Source of the DNA: Thermoleophilia bacterium
Lineage (GTDB): Bacteria; Actinomycetota; Thermoleophilia; Gaiellales; Gaiellaceae
DNA: 42,648 nucleotides
Reading direction: 5' to 3'
NCBI GenBank assembly: GCA_025934335.1
Contig: JAICYG010000002.1
Coordinates: 1 to 42,648 of the forward strand
Part shown: positions 17,954 to 24,410 of the stretch, piece by piece
Layout: the number at the start of each line of letters is the position of its first letter
How positions within the stretch are numbered: the first letter of the stretch is position 1
Program-made: the position numbers and the translations under genes
The notes under the pieces: generated by a model
Database searches by the model: none
What the model saw: only the letters and a program-made list of their open reading frames with translations
Told to the model about the DNA's origin: nothing

Positions 17954-18168
17954 TTCAACGTCGCGAGCACGTCGGCGAGCTCCGGGAACCGCCGCTCGGC
18001 GCGCTTCGAGAAGACGAGCTCGCCGTCGGCGAGCACGTCGAACTGGCTGTTCTCGCCCACGTGCATCTCCGCCTCGTGCCCCAGCCCGTTCAGCTCCGCC
18101 GCGAGACTCGCGGCGCGTCGGTCATAGCCGCTTCAGACCGGGCAATAGAGGATCTCGATACGCGCCAC
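17950..18168 (-). CDS. SelW/Rdx-family selenoprotein with in-frame UGA (Sec)
   Basis: Reading through a TGA at plus 18133-18135 gives a 72-residue protein: VARIEILYCPVU, then SGYDRRAASLAAELNGLGHE, with FDVLADGELVFSKRAERRFP and ELADVLATLK at the end. This is the thioredoxin-like Rdx (SelW/SelT/SelH) layout: a beta strand ending in a CxxU redox motif (Cys9, Sec12), an RA-rich helix, and the FPE-containing C-terminal helix. A hairpin 25 bases past the UGA fits a bacterial SECIS. GTG start at 18168 with a leaderless TACAGT -10; the stop TGA forms GTGA with the GNAT start. Likely a small cytosolic redox protein. If UGA were a stop, neither half would make a domain. No Sec biosynthesis genes lie in the window. 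Confidence 0.8.
18097..18135 (-). promoter_or_regulatory. Putative bacterial SECIS hairpin with its UGA codon
   Basis: On the minus strand the UGA (plus 18135-18133) is followed after 25 bases by a loop GTC closed by a perfect 8-bp stem, CGCCGCGA / TCGCGGCG (plus 18115-18108 and 18104-18097). Bacterial SECIS elements are expected inside the coding region with the apical loop roughly 16-37 bases after UGA and a G at the first loop positions; both hold here. The region is GC-rich, so chance stems occur. Confidence 0.6.
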
Positions 18169-18200
18169 GACTTCGACTGTACCTCCCGTAGGGTGGCCGG
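18169..18200. promoter_or_regulatory. Divergent leaderless promoters, selW-like / epimerase
   Basis: A 32-base gap holds two opposed -10 boxes. On the minus strand TACAGT (plus 18176-18181) ends 7 bases before the selW-like GTG. On the plus strand TAGGGT (18189-18194) ends 6 bases before the epimerase ATG. Both place the start codon at or next to the expected transcription start. Confidence 0.55.
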
Positions 18201-19172
18201 ATGCGCCTCCTCGTTCTCGGCGGCACGCAGTTCCTCGGCCGCCACACGGTCGACGCCGCGCTCGCGCGCGGCCACGACGTGACCACGTTCAACCGCGGGC
18301 GTACGCGCCCGGAGCTGTTCCCCGACGTCGAGAAGCTGCACGGCGACCGCGAGGGCGACCTTGGCGCGCTCGCCGGCCGTTCCTTCGACGCGGTCGTCGA
18401 CACGAGTGGCTACGTCCCGCGCGTCGTTCGCGAGACGACCGACGCGCTCGGCGACGTCGGGCACTACACCTTCGTCTCCTCGATCTCCGTCTACGCAGAT
18501 CTCTCGACGGCGCCGACGGAGAGCTCGGCGGTGCGCGAGCTCGAGGAACCGACGGAGGACTGGCGAGAGGCATACGGCGAGTTGAAGGCCGATTGCGAGG
18601 ACGTGATCCGCGAGCGGTTTCCCGACGCGTTCGTGGTGCGGCCGGGGCTGATCGTCGGCCCCTGGGACCCGACCGGCCGCTTCACGTACTGGCCCGCGCG
18701 GATCGCGGCCGGCGGCCGCGTGCTCGCGCCGGCGCCGCCGGACGCCGACGCCCAGGTGATCGACGCGCGCGACCTCGCCGGCTGGATCGTGCGAGGCGGC
18801 GAGGGCGGCCTCGCCGGGACCTACAACGCCGTCGACCGCCCGGTGACGCGGGCGACGCTACTCGAGACCTGCCGCCGCGTCGCGCGGTCGGACGCCGAGC
18901 TCGCCTGGGTCGACGGCGAGTTCCTGCTCGCGCAGGACGTCGGCGAGTGGATGGAGCTCCCGCTCTGGCTCGCGAGCCCCGAGTACGCCGGGATGCTCTC
19001 GGTCGATCCCTCGCCCGCGTTCGACGCGGGGCTCGAGACACGCCCGCTCGAGGAAACGGTGCACGACACGCTCGCGTGGGTCGAGCGCGGCGAGGCGCCC
19101 GCCGAGACGGACGCCGGGCTCGAGCGCGCGAAGGAGCAGCGGGTGCTTGACGCCTGGTTCTCGAAAGAGTAG
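18201..19172 (+). CDS. NAD-dependent epimerase/dehydratase family protein
   Basis: 323-residue extended short-chain dehydrogenase fold. N-terminal MRLLVLGGTQFLGRHTVDAA gives the GxxGxxG NAD(P) loop; FVSSISVYAD supplies the active-site Ser region and YGELKADCE the YxxxK pair. VVRPGLIVGPWDPTGRFTYW and DARDLAGWIV are typical of the sugar-epimerase/reductase group. The ATG at 18201 sits 6 bases after a TAGGGT -10, implying a leaderless message. Substrate unknown. Its stop codon lies just before the ArsR operator. Confidence 0.88.
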   Translation: MRLLVLGGTQFLGRHTVDAALARGHDVTTFNRGRTRPELFPDVEKLHGDREGDLGALAGRSFDAVVDTSGYVPRVVRETTDALGDVGHYTFVSSISVYADLSTAPTESSAVRELEEPTEDWREAYGELKADCEDVIRERFPDAFVVRPGLIVGPWDPTGRFTYWPARIAAGGRVLAPAPPDADAQVIDARDLAGWIVRGGEGGLAGTYNAVDRPVTRATLLETCRRVARSDAELAWVDGEFLLAQDVGEWMELPLWLASPEYAGMLSVDPSPAFDAGLETRPLEETVHDTLAWVERGEAPAETDAGLERAKEQRVLDAWFSKE

Positions 19173-19193
19173 TTTCGAAAGATCTCTTTCGAA
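19161..19193 (+). promoter_or_regulatory. Operator of the ArsR-like regulator
   Basis: Perfect 9-bp inverted repeat TTCGAAAGA-TC-TCTTTCGAA at 19174-19193, plus a third half site TCGAAAGA at 19161-19168, one helical turn plus (14 bases) from the equivalent base of the palindrome. It overlaps the epimerase stop codon and ends 30 bases before the regulator ATG. ArsR-family proteins bind such dyads as dimers, so autoregulation is likely (inference). It is AT-rich against its surroundings. Confidence 0.6.
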
Positions 19194-19223
19194 GGCTCGC
19201 TCACCGTCTCCGACCCGCGCGCG

Positions 19224-19715
19224 ATGCGGGCGCTCGCGCACCCGACACGGCTCGCGCTGCTCGACCACCTGCACGCGGTCGACCAGGCGACCGCGACCGA
19301 GTGCTCGGAATTCGTCGACGAGAGCCCATCGTCGTGCAGCTACCACCTGCGCGCGCTCGCGAAGTGGGGCTTCGTCGAGGAGGGAGGCGGCGGCGCCGGT
19401 CGCGAGCGGCCGTGGCGCGCGACGGCAACCCGCATCGAGTTCCCGTCCGACGGCCACGAGGCGACCGTGCTCAGAGACGAGCTCGTCGCGCGGCAGCAGC
19501 AGCGCGTGCGCGACTCGCTCCGGAACGAGCACGAGCTCCCGGCCGCATGGCGGCGGGCGGCGCAGACGTCCGCGGCGACGCTCGAGCTGACCGCGCGCGA
19601 GCTGGAGGAGCTCGGCGAGCGATTCGAGTCGCTCCTCGACGAGTTCCGCGGGCGTCAGCACCGGCGCGGCACGCGGCGGGTCGCCGTCTCGTTCGGCGCA
19701 GTCGCAGACAGATGA
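19224..19715 (+). CDS. ArsR-type winged-helix regulator with C-terminal extension
   Basis: 163 residues. Opens MRALAHPTRLALLDHLHAVD, the standard ArsR start, then ECSEFVDESPSSCSYHLRAL as the recognition helix-turn-helix and an R-rich wing (GRERPWRATATR). A C-terminal region of about 80 residues (LVARQQQRVRDSLRNEHE, then LELTARELEELGERFESLLD) is probably helical and may be a dimerisation or ligand part. ATG 19224 is the only standard start; the frame upstream reads back into the operator without another start codon. ATGA overlap with the MFS gene shows the regulator and transporter are one unit. No CxC metal site is seen. Confidence 0.88.
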   Translation: MRALAHPTRLALLDHLHAVDQATATECSEFVDESPSSCSYHLRALAKWGFVEEGGGGAGRERPWRATATRIEFPSDGHEATVLRDELVARQQQRVRDSLRNEHELPAAWRRAAQTSAATLELTARELEELGERFESLLDEFRGRQHRRGTRRVAVSFGAVADR

Positions 19716-20932
19716 GGATGCTGCGCGACCGTCGCCTCGCCGCGCTGCTCGCGGCCGAGGTGGTCTCGTCGACCGGCACCCAGATGACGTGGGTCGCGAT
19801 CCCGTGGTTCGTACTGCGCGCGACCGGGTCGCCGCAGCGGATGACGTGGGTGATCATCGCTGAGGTCCTCCCCGTCGCGCTGCTCGGCTTCTGGGGCGGC
19901 GCGATCGCGGCACGCGTCGGGACGAGGCGCACCATGCTCGTCTGCGACCTCGCACGGGCGCCGCTTTTCGCCTCGATCCCGGCGCTGCACGCGCTCGGGC
20001 TCCTGCCGTTCCCCGCGCTGCTCGCAATCGTCGCAGCGAGCGGTGTCTTCCTGGCGCCGTACTTCTCGGTGCAGCGCTCGGTCGTACCGGAGCTCGTCGG
20101 GGAGGAGCAGACGACCGTCGCGCAGGCGACCGCGCTCTTCCAGGCGGCGAACCGACTGACGATCTTCGTCGGCCCACCGCTCGCGGGCGTGCTGATCTCG
20201 CTGATCGGAGCCTCGCCCGTCCTCTACGTCGATGCTGCGTCGTATCTTCTGTCGTTCCTGCTGCTCGCGCTCTTCGTCCACCCGCCGCAGGTCGAGACGG
20301 AGGAGCGGCCGAGCGTGCTCGCGGGCGTCCGGTTCCTCCTGCGCGACCGCCTCCTGCGCGTCTGGACGCCGGCGTTCACGCTCATCGACGTCTGCTGGAT
20401 GCTGCTGTTCGCATCGCTGCCCGTACTGGTCGTCTCGCACTACCACGCGAACCCGCGCATCCTCGGCTGGCTGTTCGGCGCCCTCGGCGGCGGTGCGCTC
20501 GTCGGCGCCTTCGTCTCGATGTGGACGGTCCGCCGCTTCGACGACCCGCTCGCCCTCGGCACCGTCGCCTTCGCGCTCCAGATCGCGTCGCTCTGGATCC
20601 TGACGGTGCCGGCGCCGTGGCCCGTGCCGTTCGCCGCGATGGCGCTCGCCGGCTTCGCGATGTCGAACGTGAACGCGCCGATCCAGACGCTGACGATGCT
20701 GCGCATGCCGAAGGAGGTGCGAACACAGGGAGTCGCCGCCTTCGGCGTCTTCCAGTGCATCGCCTCGCCGGTGGGCCTGCTGCTCGCCGGCTGGGCGCTC
20801 TCGCGCTACGACCCCCGCTCGGTGCTCGTCGTCGTGCTCGGCGCGAAGACGATCGCCGTCGTCGCGTTCGCGGCGGCCGCAATCGCAGAGCGGTCGTCGC
20901 TCCGCGCTGCGACCGTAGACTCGGCTCTGTGA
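19712..20932 (+). CDS. MFS transporter (macrolide-efflux-like)
   Basis: 406 residues, about twelve hydrophobic segments. RLAALLAAEVVSSTGTQMTW and VPWFVLRATGS-like blocks with WGGAIAARVGTRRTMLVCDL (the MFS motif A loop) place it with the enterobactin/macrolide exporter group (MFS_3). Repeated half-structure: VQRSVVPELVGEEQTTVAQA between helices 4 and 5. ATG 19712 overlaps the regulator stop (ATGA) and its own stop overlaps the SDR start (GTGA). Likely drug or metabolite efflux under control of the ArsR-like protein. Confidence 0.88.
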   Translation: MRMLRDRRLAALLAAEVVSSTGTQMTWVAIPWFVLRATGSPQRMTWVIIAEVLPVALLGFWGGAIAARVGTRRTMLVCDLARAPLFASIPALHALGLLPFPALLAIVAASGVFLAPYFSVQRSVVPELVGEEQTTVAQATALFQAANRLTIFVGPPLAGVLISLIGASPVLYVDAASYLLSFLLLALFVHPPQVETEERPSVLAGVRFLLRDRLLRVWTPAFTLIDVCWMLLFASLPVLVVSHYHANPRILGWLFGALGGGALVGAFVSMWTVRRFDDPLALGTVAFALQIASLWILTVPAPWPVPFAAMALAGFAMSNVNAPIQTLTMLRMPKEVRTQGVAAFGVFQCIASPVGLLLAGWALSRYDPRSVLVVVLGAKTIAVVAFAAAAIAERSSLRAATVDSAL

Positions 20933-21648
20933 AGCGGCTCGAGGGAAGGCACGTCCTCGTCACCGGGGCGGGCAGGGGCATCGGACGCGCGATCGCCGAA
21001 CGGGTCGCCGCGGAGGGTGCACGGCTGACACTGCTCGACCGCGACGCGACCGGCCTGAATGACGTCGTCGCGGGAGCGGCGACGCGCGTCGTCGACATCC
21101 GCGATCGCGACGCCGTCCTCGCGGCGTTCACGGAGCCGCTCGACGCGCTCGTCGCGAATGCGGGCATCGGCGGCGCGAACGACCCCGGCGACGAAGACCG
21201 CTTCGACGAGATCGTCGGCACGAACCTCTACGGCACCTACTGGTGCGCCCGCGCGGCCGAGCCGCTGCTCGCCGACGGCGGCCGCATCGTCGTCACGTCG
21301 TCGATCCTCGCGCGGATCGGCGTCGCCCGCTACACCGGCTACTGCGCGTCGAAGGCGGGGCTGCTCGGGCTGGTGCGCTCGCTCGCGGCCGAGCTCGCGC
21401 CGCGGCGGATCCAGGTGAACGCGGTCTGCCCGGGCTGGGTGAACACGGACATGACGCGGCTGGGGTTGTCGCTGTGGGAGGGCCTGACCGAGGCCGAGGC
21501 GTGGGAGATCGCGAAGCAGGAGGTGCCGCTCGCGCGGATGAGCGAGCCGGAGGAGATCGCCGGCACGGTCGCCTGGCTCCTCTCGGACGACGCGCTCGGC
21601 GTCACCGGGCAGGCGATCGACCACAACAACGGCGCCTTCATGATCTAG
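20929..21648 (+). CDS. Short-chain dehydrogenase/reductase (SDR)
   Basis: 239-residue classical SDR. NAD(P) loop VLVTGAGRGIGRAIAERVAA, the NAG block LVANAGIGG, active-site Ser in VVTSSILARIG, YxxxK in YTGYCASKAG, and the C-terminal GQAIDHNNGAF in place of the usual cofactor-side GQ.i.vdGG. GTG at 20929 in a GTGA overlap with the MFS gene. Third gene of the ArsR-MFS-SDR operon. Substrate unknown; FabG-like reductases are the nearest general class. Confidence 0.9.
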   Translation: MKRLEGRHVLVTGAGRGIGRAIAERVAAEGARLTLLDRDATGLNDVVAGAATRVVDIRDRDAVLAAFTEPLDALVANAGIGGANDPGDEDRFDEIVGTNLYGTYWCARAAEPLLADGGRIVVTSSILARIGVARYTGYCASKAGLLGLVRSLAAELAPRRIQVNAVCPGWVNTDMTRLGLSLWEGLTEAEAWEIAKQEVPLARMSEPEEIAGTVAWLLSDDALGVTGQAIDHNNGAFMI

Positions 21649-21683
21649 ACGCTCCGTCCGACGCGGGTCCTATGGTTCCGCGC

Positions 21684-22421
21684 ATGCTCGAGCGCGACTA
21701 CCTCCGCCGCGGGACCCTGGAGTTCGTCGGGGTCTTCGCCCTCATCTTCGTCGCCGCAGGCGGCGCCGCCTATGCCCGCTCCCCGATCGACCTCGCCTTC
21801 GCGAACGGGCTCGTGATCGCCGTCATGGTCTGTGCCGCAGGCCCGATCTCGGGGGGCCACATCAACCCCGCGGTCACGCTGGGCTTTCTCGTCACGCGCC
21901 GGATCACGGCGGCGCTCGCGGTCGTCTACTTCGTCGCGCAGTTCGGCGGCGCGATCCTCGCGGCGCTGCTCCTCAAGTGGGTGCTGCCGCAGGGCGTCGA
22001 GGACGGCGCGAAGCTCGGCGTCCCCGCGCTCGGCTCCGGCATCGGCTCGGGTCAGGCGGTCGTGATCGAGGCCGTGCTCACGTTCTTCCTCGTCTGGGTC
22101 GTCTTCGCGACGGCCGTCGACCCGCGCGGCACGTTCAAGCAGATCGCCGGGCTCGCGATCGGGTTCGTGATCGCGTTCGACGTCCTGATGGCGTACGGCC
22201 TCACGGGCGGGGCGATGAACCCGGCGCGCGCCTTCGGGCCGCAGCTCGCGGGGAACCACTGGGAGCACGGCTGGATCTGGTACGTCGGCCCGTTCGCAGG
22301 CGGCGTCATCGCGGCGTCGCTGTACGAGCTGCTGTACCTGCGCCCGACGAGGCCGGGGCCCGTCGGCGCGCCCGGGTCGGGCATCGATGAGCCCCGCGTC
22401 GGCGACGCCGCAGCCTCGTAG
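21684..22421 (+). CDS. MIP-family aquaporin/glycerol channel
   Basis: 245 residues, six membrane helices with two half-helix loops: SGGHINPAVTLGF and GGAMNPARAFGP, so both NPA boxes are intact. Start chosen at ATG 21684 because TATGGT (21671-21676) is a good -10 ending 7 bases before it; ATG 21672 inside that box would add MVPR. Channel for water or small neutral solutes across the cytoplasmic membrane. Selectivity-filter residues were not assigned. Own promoter, so separate from the SDR operon. Confidence 0.93.
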   Translation: MLERDYLRRGTLEFVGVFALIFVAAGGAAYARSPIDLAFANGLVIAVMVCAAGPISGGHINPAVTLGFLVTRRITAALAVVYFVAQFGGAILAALLLKWVLPQGVEDGAKLGVPALGSGIGSGQAVVIEAVLTFFLVWVVFATAVDPRGTFKQIAGLAIGFVIAFDVLMAYGLTGGAMNPARAFGPQLAGNHWEHGWIWYVGPFAGGVIAASLYELLYLRPTRPGPVGAPGSGIDEPRVGDAAAS

Positions 22422-22456
22422 GCGCTGCGCCCGGCCTTCCGCTAGGTTCCTCGTCG

Positions 22457-23038
22457 ATGCTCGCGGACGCCCAGTTCGTCGTCGCCGCGCTCGAGACGAG
22501 CCACAAGATCGGCCTCGCCGCCGTCGCGATCGCGTTCATTGCGTTCGCGCTCGTCTCGTCGTTCGTCCTCCCGCGCCGGAGCCCGAACTTCCCGGGGAAG
22601 CACATGGGTCTGTACGTCACGGTGTGCGTCCTCTTCTTCGTCGGAATGCTCGCGGCCGTGCTCGTGCTCGGGAAGGAGCGGTCGGAGGCAAGCGAGTCGC
22701 CGGCGCACACGGCGACGGTGAGCAAGCCGCTGCCGAGCCAGACGACCGCGGCGCCGACCACGACCGAATCAGGAGGCGCCGGTGGTGCGACGAAGGGTGA
22801 CGCGACCGCCGGCAAGGCGGTCTTCGCGAGCGCCGGTTGCAGCGGCTGCCACACGCTGAAGGCGGCGAACGCGAGCGGCAAGGTCGGCCCCGACCTCGAC
22901 CAGCTGAAGCCCGCCGAGGACACGGTCGTCCACCAGGTCGAGAACGGCGGCGGCGCGATGCCTGCCTTCAAGGGGCAGCTGTCGGCGAAGCAGATCCAGG
23001 ACGTCGCCGCGTTCGTCTACGCGTCCACCCACTCCTAG
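22457..23038 (+). CDS. Membrane-anchored c-type cytochrome
   Basis: 193 residues. Two N-terminal membrane segments (KIGLAAVAIAFIAFALVSSF and GLYVTVCVLFFVGMLAAVLV) precede a Thr/Ser-rich linker and a class I cytochrome c domain with heme site CSGCH (Cys128, Cys131, His132) and a distal methionine in GAMPAFKGQ. The heme domain is very similar to that of the lipoprotein cytochrome at 41994-42410. ATG 22457 sits 8 bases after TAGGTT, another leaderless arrangement. Probable electron carrier on the outer face of the cytoplasmic membrane. Confidence 0.92.
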   Translation: MLADAQFVVAALETSHKIGLAAVAIAFIAFALVSSFVLPRRSPNFPGKHMGLYVTVCVLFFVGMLAAVLVLGKERSEASESPAHTATVSKPLPSQTTAAPTTTESGGAGGATKGDATAGKAVFASAGCSGCHTLKAANASGKVGPDLDQLKPAEDTVVHQVENGGGAMPAFKGQLSAKQIQDVAAFVYASTHS

Positions 23039-23052
23039 CGCACGCGGCCCCG

Positions 23053-23084
23053 AAAAGACGAAACCCGCCCGGGGGAGGGGCGGG
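23053..23084 (-). terminator. Intrinsic terminator of tRNA-Ser(GCT)
   Basis: Minus-strand hairpin CCCGCCC / GGGCGGG with a 7-base loop, followed by TTTCGTCTTTT. It lies between the convergent cytochrome gene and the tRNA and terminates the tRNA transcript. Confidence 0.7.
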
Positions 23085-23198
23085 AATCGCCGCAGTTCAC
23101 GTCAGTCCGCCGGACAGTGTCAGGGGGGAGCCGGCACGGGCATCCTCGTCGATCGTCTCGGCTCCGCGCATCAACCAGAAGGGTGATTTGCGCCGGAG

Positions 23199-23289
23199 CG
23201 GAGAAGGAGGGATTCGAACCCTCGAGGCAGGGATTTCCCCACCTAACGCCTTAGCAGGGCGCCGCCTTCAGCCACTCGGCCACTTCTCC
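23199..23289 (-). tRNA. tRNA-Ser (anticodon GCT)
   Basis: 91-base class II tRNA. Acceptor GGAGAAG pairs with CTTCTCC; anticodon loop CTGCTAA closed by GCGCC/GGCGT; long variable arm; T arm GGTTCGAATCC. Discriminator G, no encoded CCA. A TACGAT -10 (plus 23300-23305) lies 10 bases upstream, so it has its own promoter. Reads AGC/AGT. Confidence 0.95.
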
Positions 23290-23322
23290 GGGCGCGCGCA
23301 TCGTACCGCAGTGCCCCGGACG

Positions 23323-23350
23323 CGAAAGCCCGCGCGAAGGCGGGCTTTCG
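23323..23350 (-). terminator. Hairpin terminator between two serine tRNAs
   Basis: Perfect 11-bp stem CGAAAGCCCGC / GCGGGCTTTCG with a 6-base loop, directly past the 3' end of tRNA-Ser(GGA). The stem carries the A-tract/U-tract (AAAGCCC...GGGCTTT), so it can act in both directions. Confidence 0.65.
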
Positions 23351-23356
23351 GCGAGG

Positions 23357-23445
23357 CGGAGGGAGAGGGATTTGAACCCTCGACGCACCTTTCGGCACGT
23401 ACGCGATTTCCAGTCGCGCTCCTTAGACCGCTCGGACACCCCTCC
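23357..23445 (-). tRNA. tRNA-Ser (anticodon GGA)
   Basis: 89-base class II tRNA. Acceptor GGAGGGG pairs with TCCCTCC (one G-T); anticodon loop CTGGAAA closed by CGCGA/TCGCG; variable arm with GTGCCGAAAGGTGC. T arm GGTTCAAATCC, discriminator G, no CCA. TAGGAT -10 (plus 23457-23462) lies 11 bases upstream and overlaps the cupin stop codon. Reads TCC/TCT. Confidence 0.95.
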
Positions 23446-23459
23446 GAGCGGAGGCCATC

Positions 23460-23912
23460 CTAGCCTTCGCCGCTTCGCGTCCCCATCGGCTCGACGGACG
23501 CGTTCGCGGGCACGTGCTGCACGGCGACGGTTCCCTCGACGTAGTGCTGCGCAGCGGGCCACGGCGCGAGCACGAGCACGAGCATCGAGTCCTCGAGCGC
23601 TCGGACCGCGTGTCGCTCGCCCGGATCGAAGGTGACGACGGAGCCGCCACCGCACTCCACCGACTCGCCGCTCGCCTCGACGGACACGCGTCCATGGTGG
23701 ACGTGCACGACCGCCCGCTCCCGGACGTGGTGCTCGCCCATCGCCTCGCCGGCGGCGAGCTCGATCACCACGACGCGGCACTCGGGCGCGCTGAAGAGCA
23801 CGCGCGGGATCTGTCCGTCGCGCCGCGGCACGCGCGGAGCATCCGACCCCGGCTCGCGCGGCGTCTGCTTCTCGGTCGACGGAGGCAGCGAGCTCAGGTC
23901 CCAGCGCTTCAC
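23460..23912 (-). CDS. Cupin-domain protein
   Basis: 150 residues. Single cupin barrel: motif 1 GEAMGEHHVRERAVVHVHHG (H-H and E/H metal-type ligands) and motif 2 VVTFDPGERHAVRALED with the conserved His. N-terminus VKRWDLSSLPPSTEKQTPRE. GTG 23912 is preceded by TAGCCT 8 bases upstream, suggesting a leaderless mRNA. Function unknown: small cupins can be metal-dependent enzymes or ligand sensors. It is wedged between two serine tRNA genes on the same strand, and its 3' end overlaps the promoter of tRNA-Ser(GGA). Confidence 0.82.
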   Translation of the reverse strand: MKRWDLSSLPPSTEKQTPREPGSDAPRVPRRDGQIPRVLFSAPECRVVVIELAAGEAMGEHHVRERAVVHVHHGRVSVEASGESVECGGGSVVTFDPGERHAVRALEDSMLVLVLAPWPAAQHYVEGTVAVQHVPANASVEPMGTRSGEG

Positions 23913-23943
23913 GGCCGGGAAGGCTAACGACTCGCACGCGCAC

Positions 23944-23974
23944 AGGTGTCTGACACCAGTGGTGTCAGACACCT
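23944..23974. repeat. Perfect 31-base palindrome
   Basis: Arms AGGTGTCTGACACCA and TGGTGTCAGACACCT flank a single central G with no mismatch. It lies 9 bases past the 3' end of tRNA-Ser(CGA) and upstream of the cupin promoter. As RNA it would form a very stable hairpin; no U-tract follows on either strand, so it is not a standard terminator. No second copy was seen in the window. Confidence 0.85.
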
Positions 23975-23983
23975 CGGACGATA

Positions 23984-24072
23984 CGGAGGGGGAGGGATTT
24001 GAACCCTCGATCCGCCTTGCGACGGATAACGGTTTTCGAGACCGCCGCATTCGACCGCTCTGCCACCCCTCC
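23984..24072 (-). tRNA. tRNA-Ser (anticodon CGA)
   Basis: 89-base class II tRNA. Acceptor GGAGGGG pairs with CCCCTCC; anticodon loop CTCGAAA closed by GCGGT/ACCGT; variable arm around CCGTCGCAAGGCGG. T arm GGTTCAAATCC, discriminator G, no CCA. TACACT -10 (plus 24083-24088) is 10 bases upstream. Reads TCG. Confidence 0.95.
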
Positions 24073-24096
24073 GAGCGGGCGCAGTGTAGCCGTCGC

Positions 24097-24390
24097 TCAG
24101 TCGTGGATCCGCGCGATCACGTCCTCACGCTTGAGGACGCGGACGCGGTGCGACGAGCGCGCGAGCCGAACCTCGTAGCCGGCGTCACGCGCGAAGAGCA
24201 CCTTGTCGCCCGGCTCCAGGACGGTCACGTCGGCGCCGACCGCAGCGACGATGCCGGTCCGCACGTGCGTCGCCTCGTTGGCCGGAACGATCAGCCCGCT
24301 CGGGAGCTCCGACTCGTCGAGGGGCTCGACGATGAGGTAGTCGTCGAGCGGCTCGAGCGTGACTCCCGCGATCGGATGGCCCTCCAACAC
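24097..24390 (-). CDS. groES: GroES-like co-chaperonin (Cpn10), without groEL partner
   Basis: 97 residues matching the Cpn10 barrel: TLEPLDDYLIVEPLDESELP, the mobile-loop end SGLIVPANEA, GIVAAVGADVTVLEPGDKVL, FARDAGYEVRLA and a C-terminal LKREDVIARI. The cap partner of GroEL. No groEL is adjacent; GTG at 24390 follows TATCGT by 6 bases, so it is its own transcription unit. A divergent promoter to the LigD-polymerase gene overlaps it. The mobile loop is shorter and less typical than in housekeeping GroES, so it may be a second, specialised copy. Confidence 0.85.
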   Translation of the reverse strand: MLEGHPIAGVTLEPLDDYLIVEPLDESELPSGLIVPANEATHVRTGIVAAVGADVTVLEPGDKVLFARDAGYEVRLARSSHRVRVLKREDVIARIHD

Positions 24391-24410
24391 GCCTCCACGA
24401 TACTCCTGCC

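Noticed and set aside
17950-18132. SelW-like region as a pseudogene with a premature stop
   Set aside because: The stop falls exactly at the Sec position of CxxU, the rest of the frame is undamaged, and a SECIS-like hairpin and promoter are present.
23199-24072. One of the serine-type tRNAs as selC (tRNA-Sec)
   Set aside because: All have 7-bp acceptor stems and anticodons GCT, GGA or CGA; the fourth, at 39823, reads TGA as a DNA anticodon, which decodes UCA, not UGA (that would need TCA).
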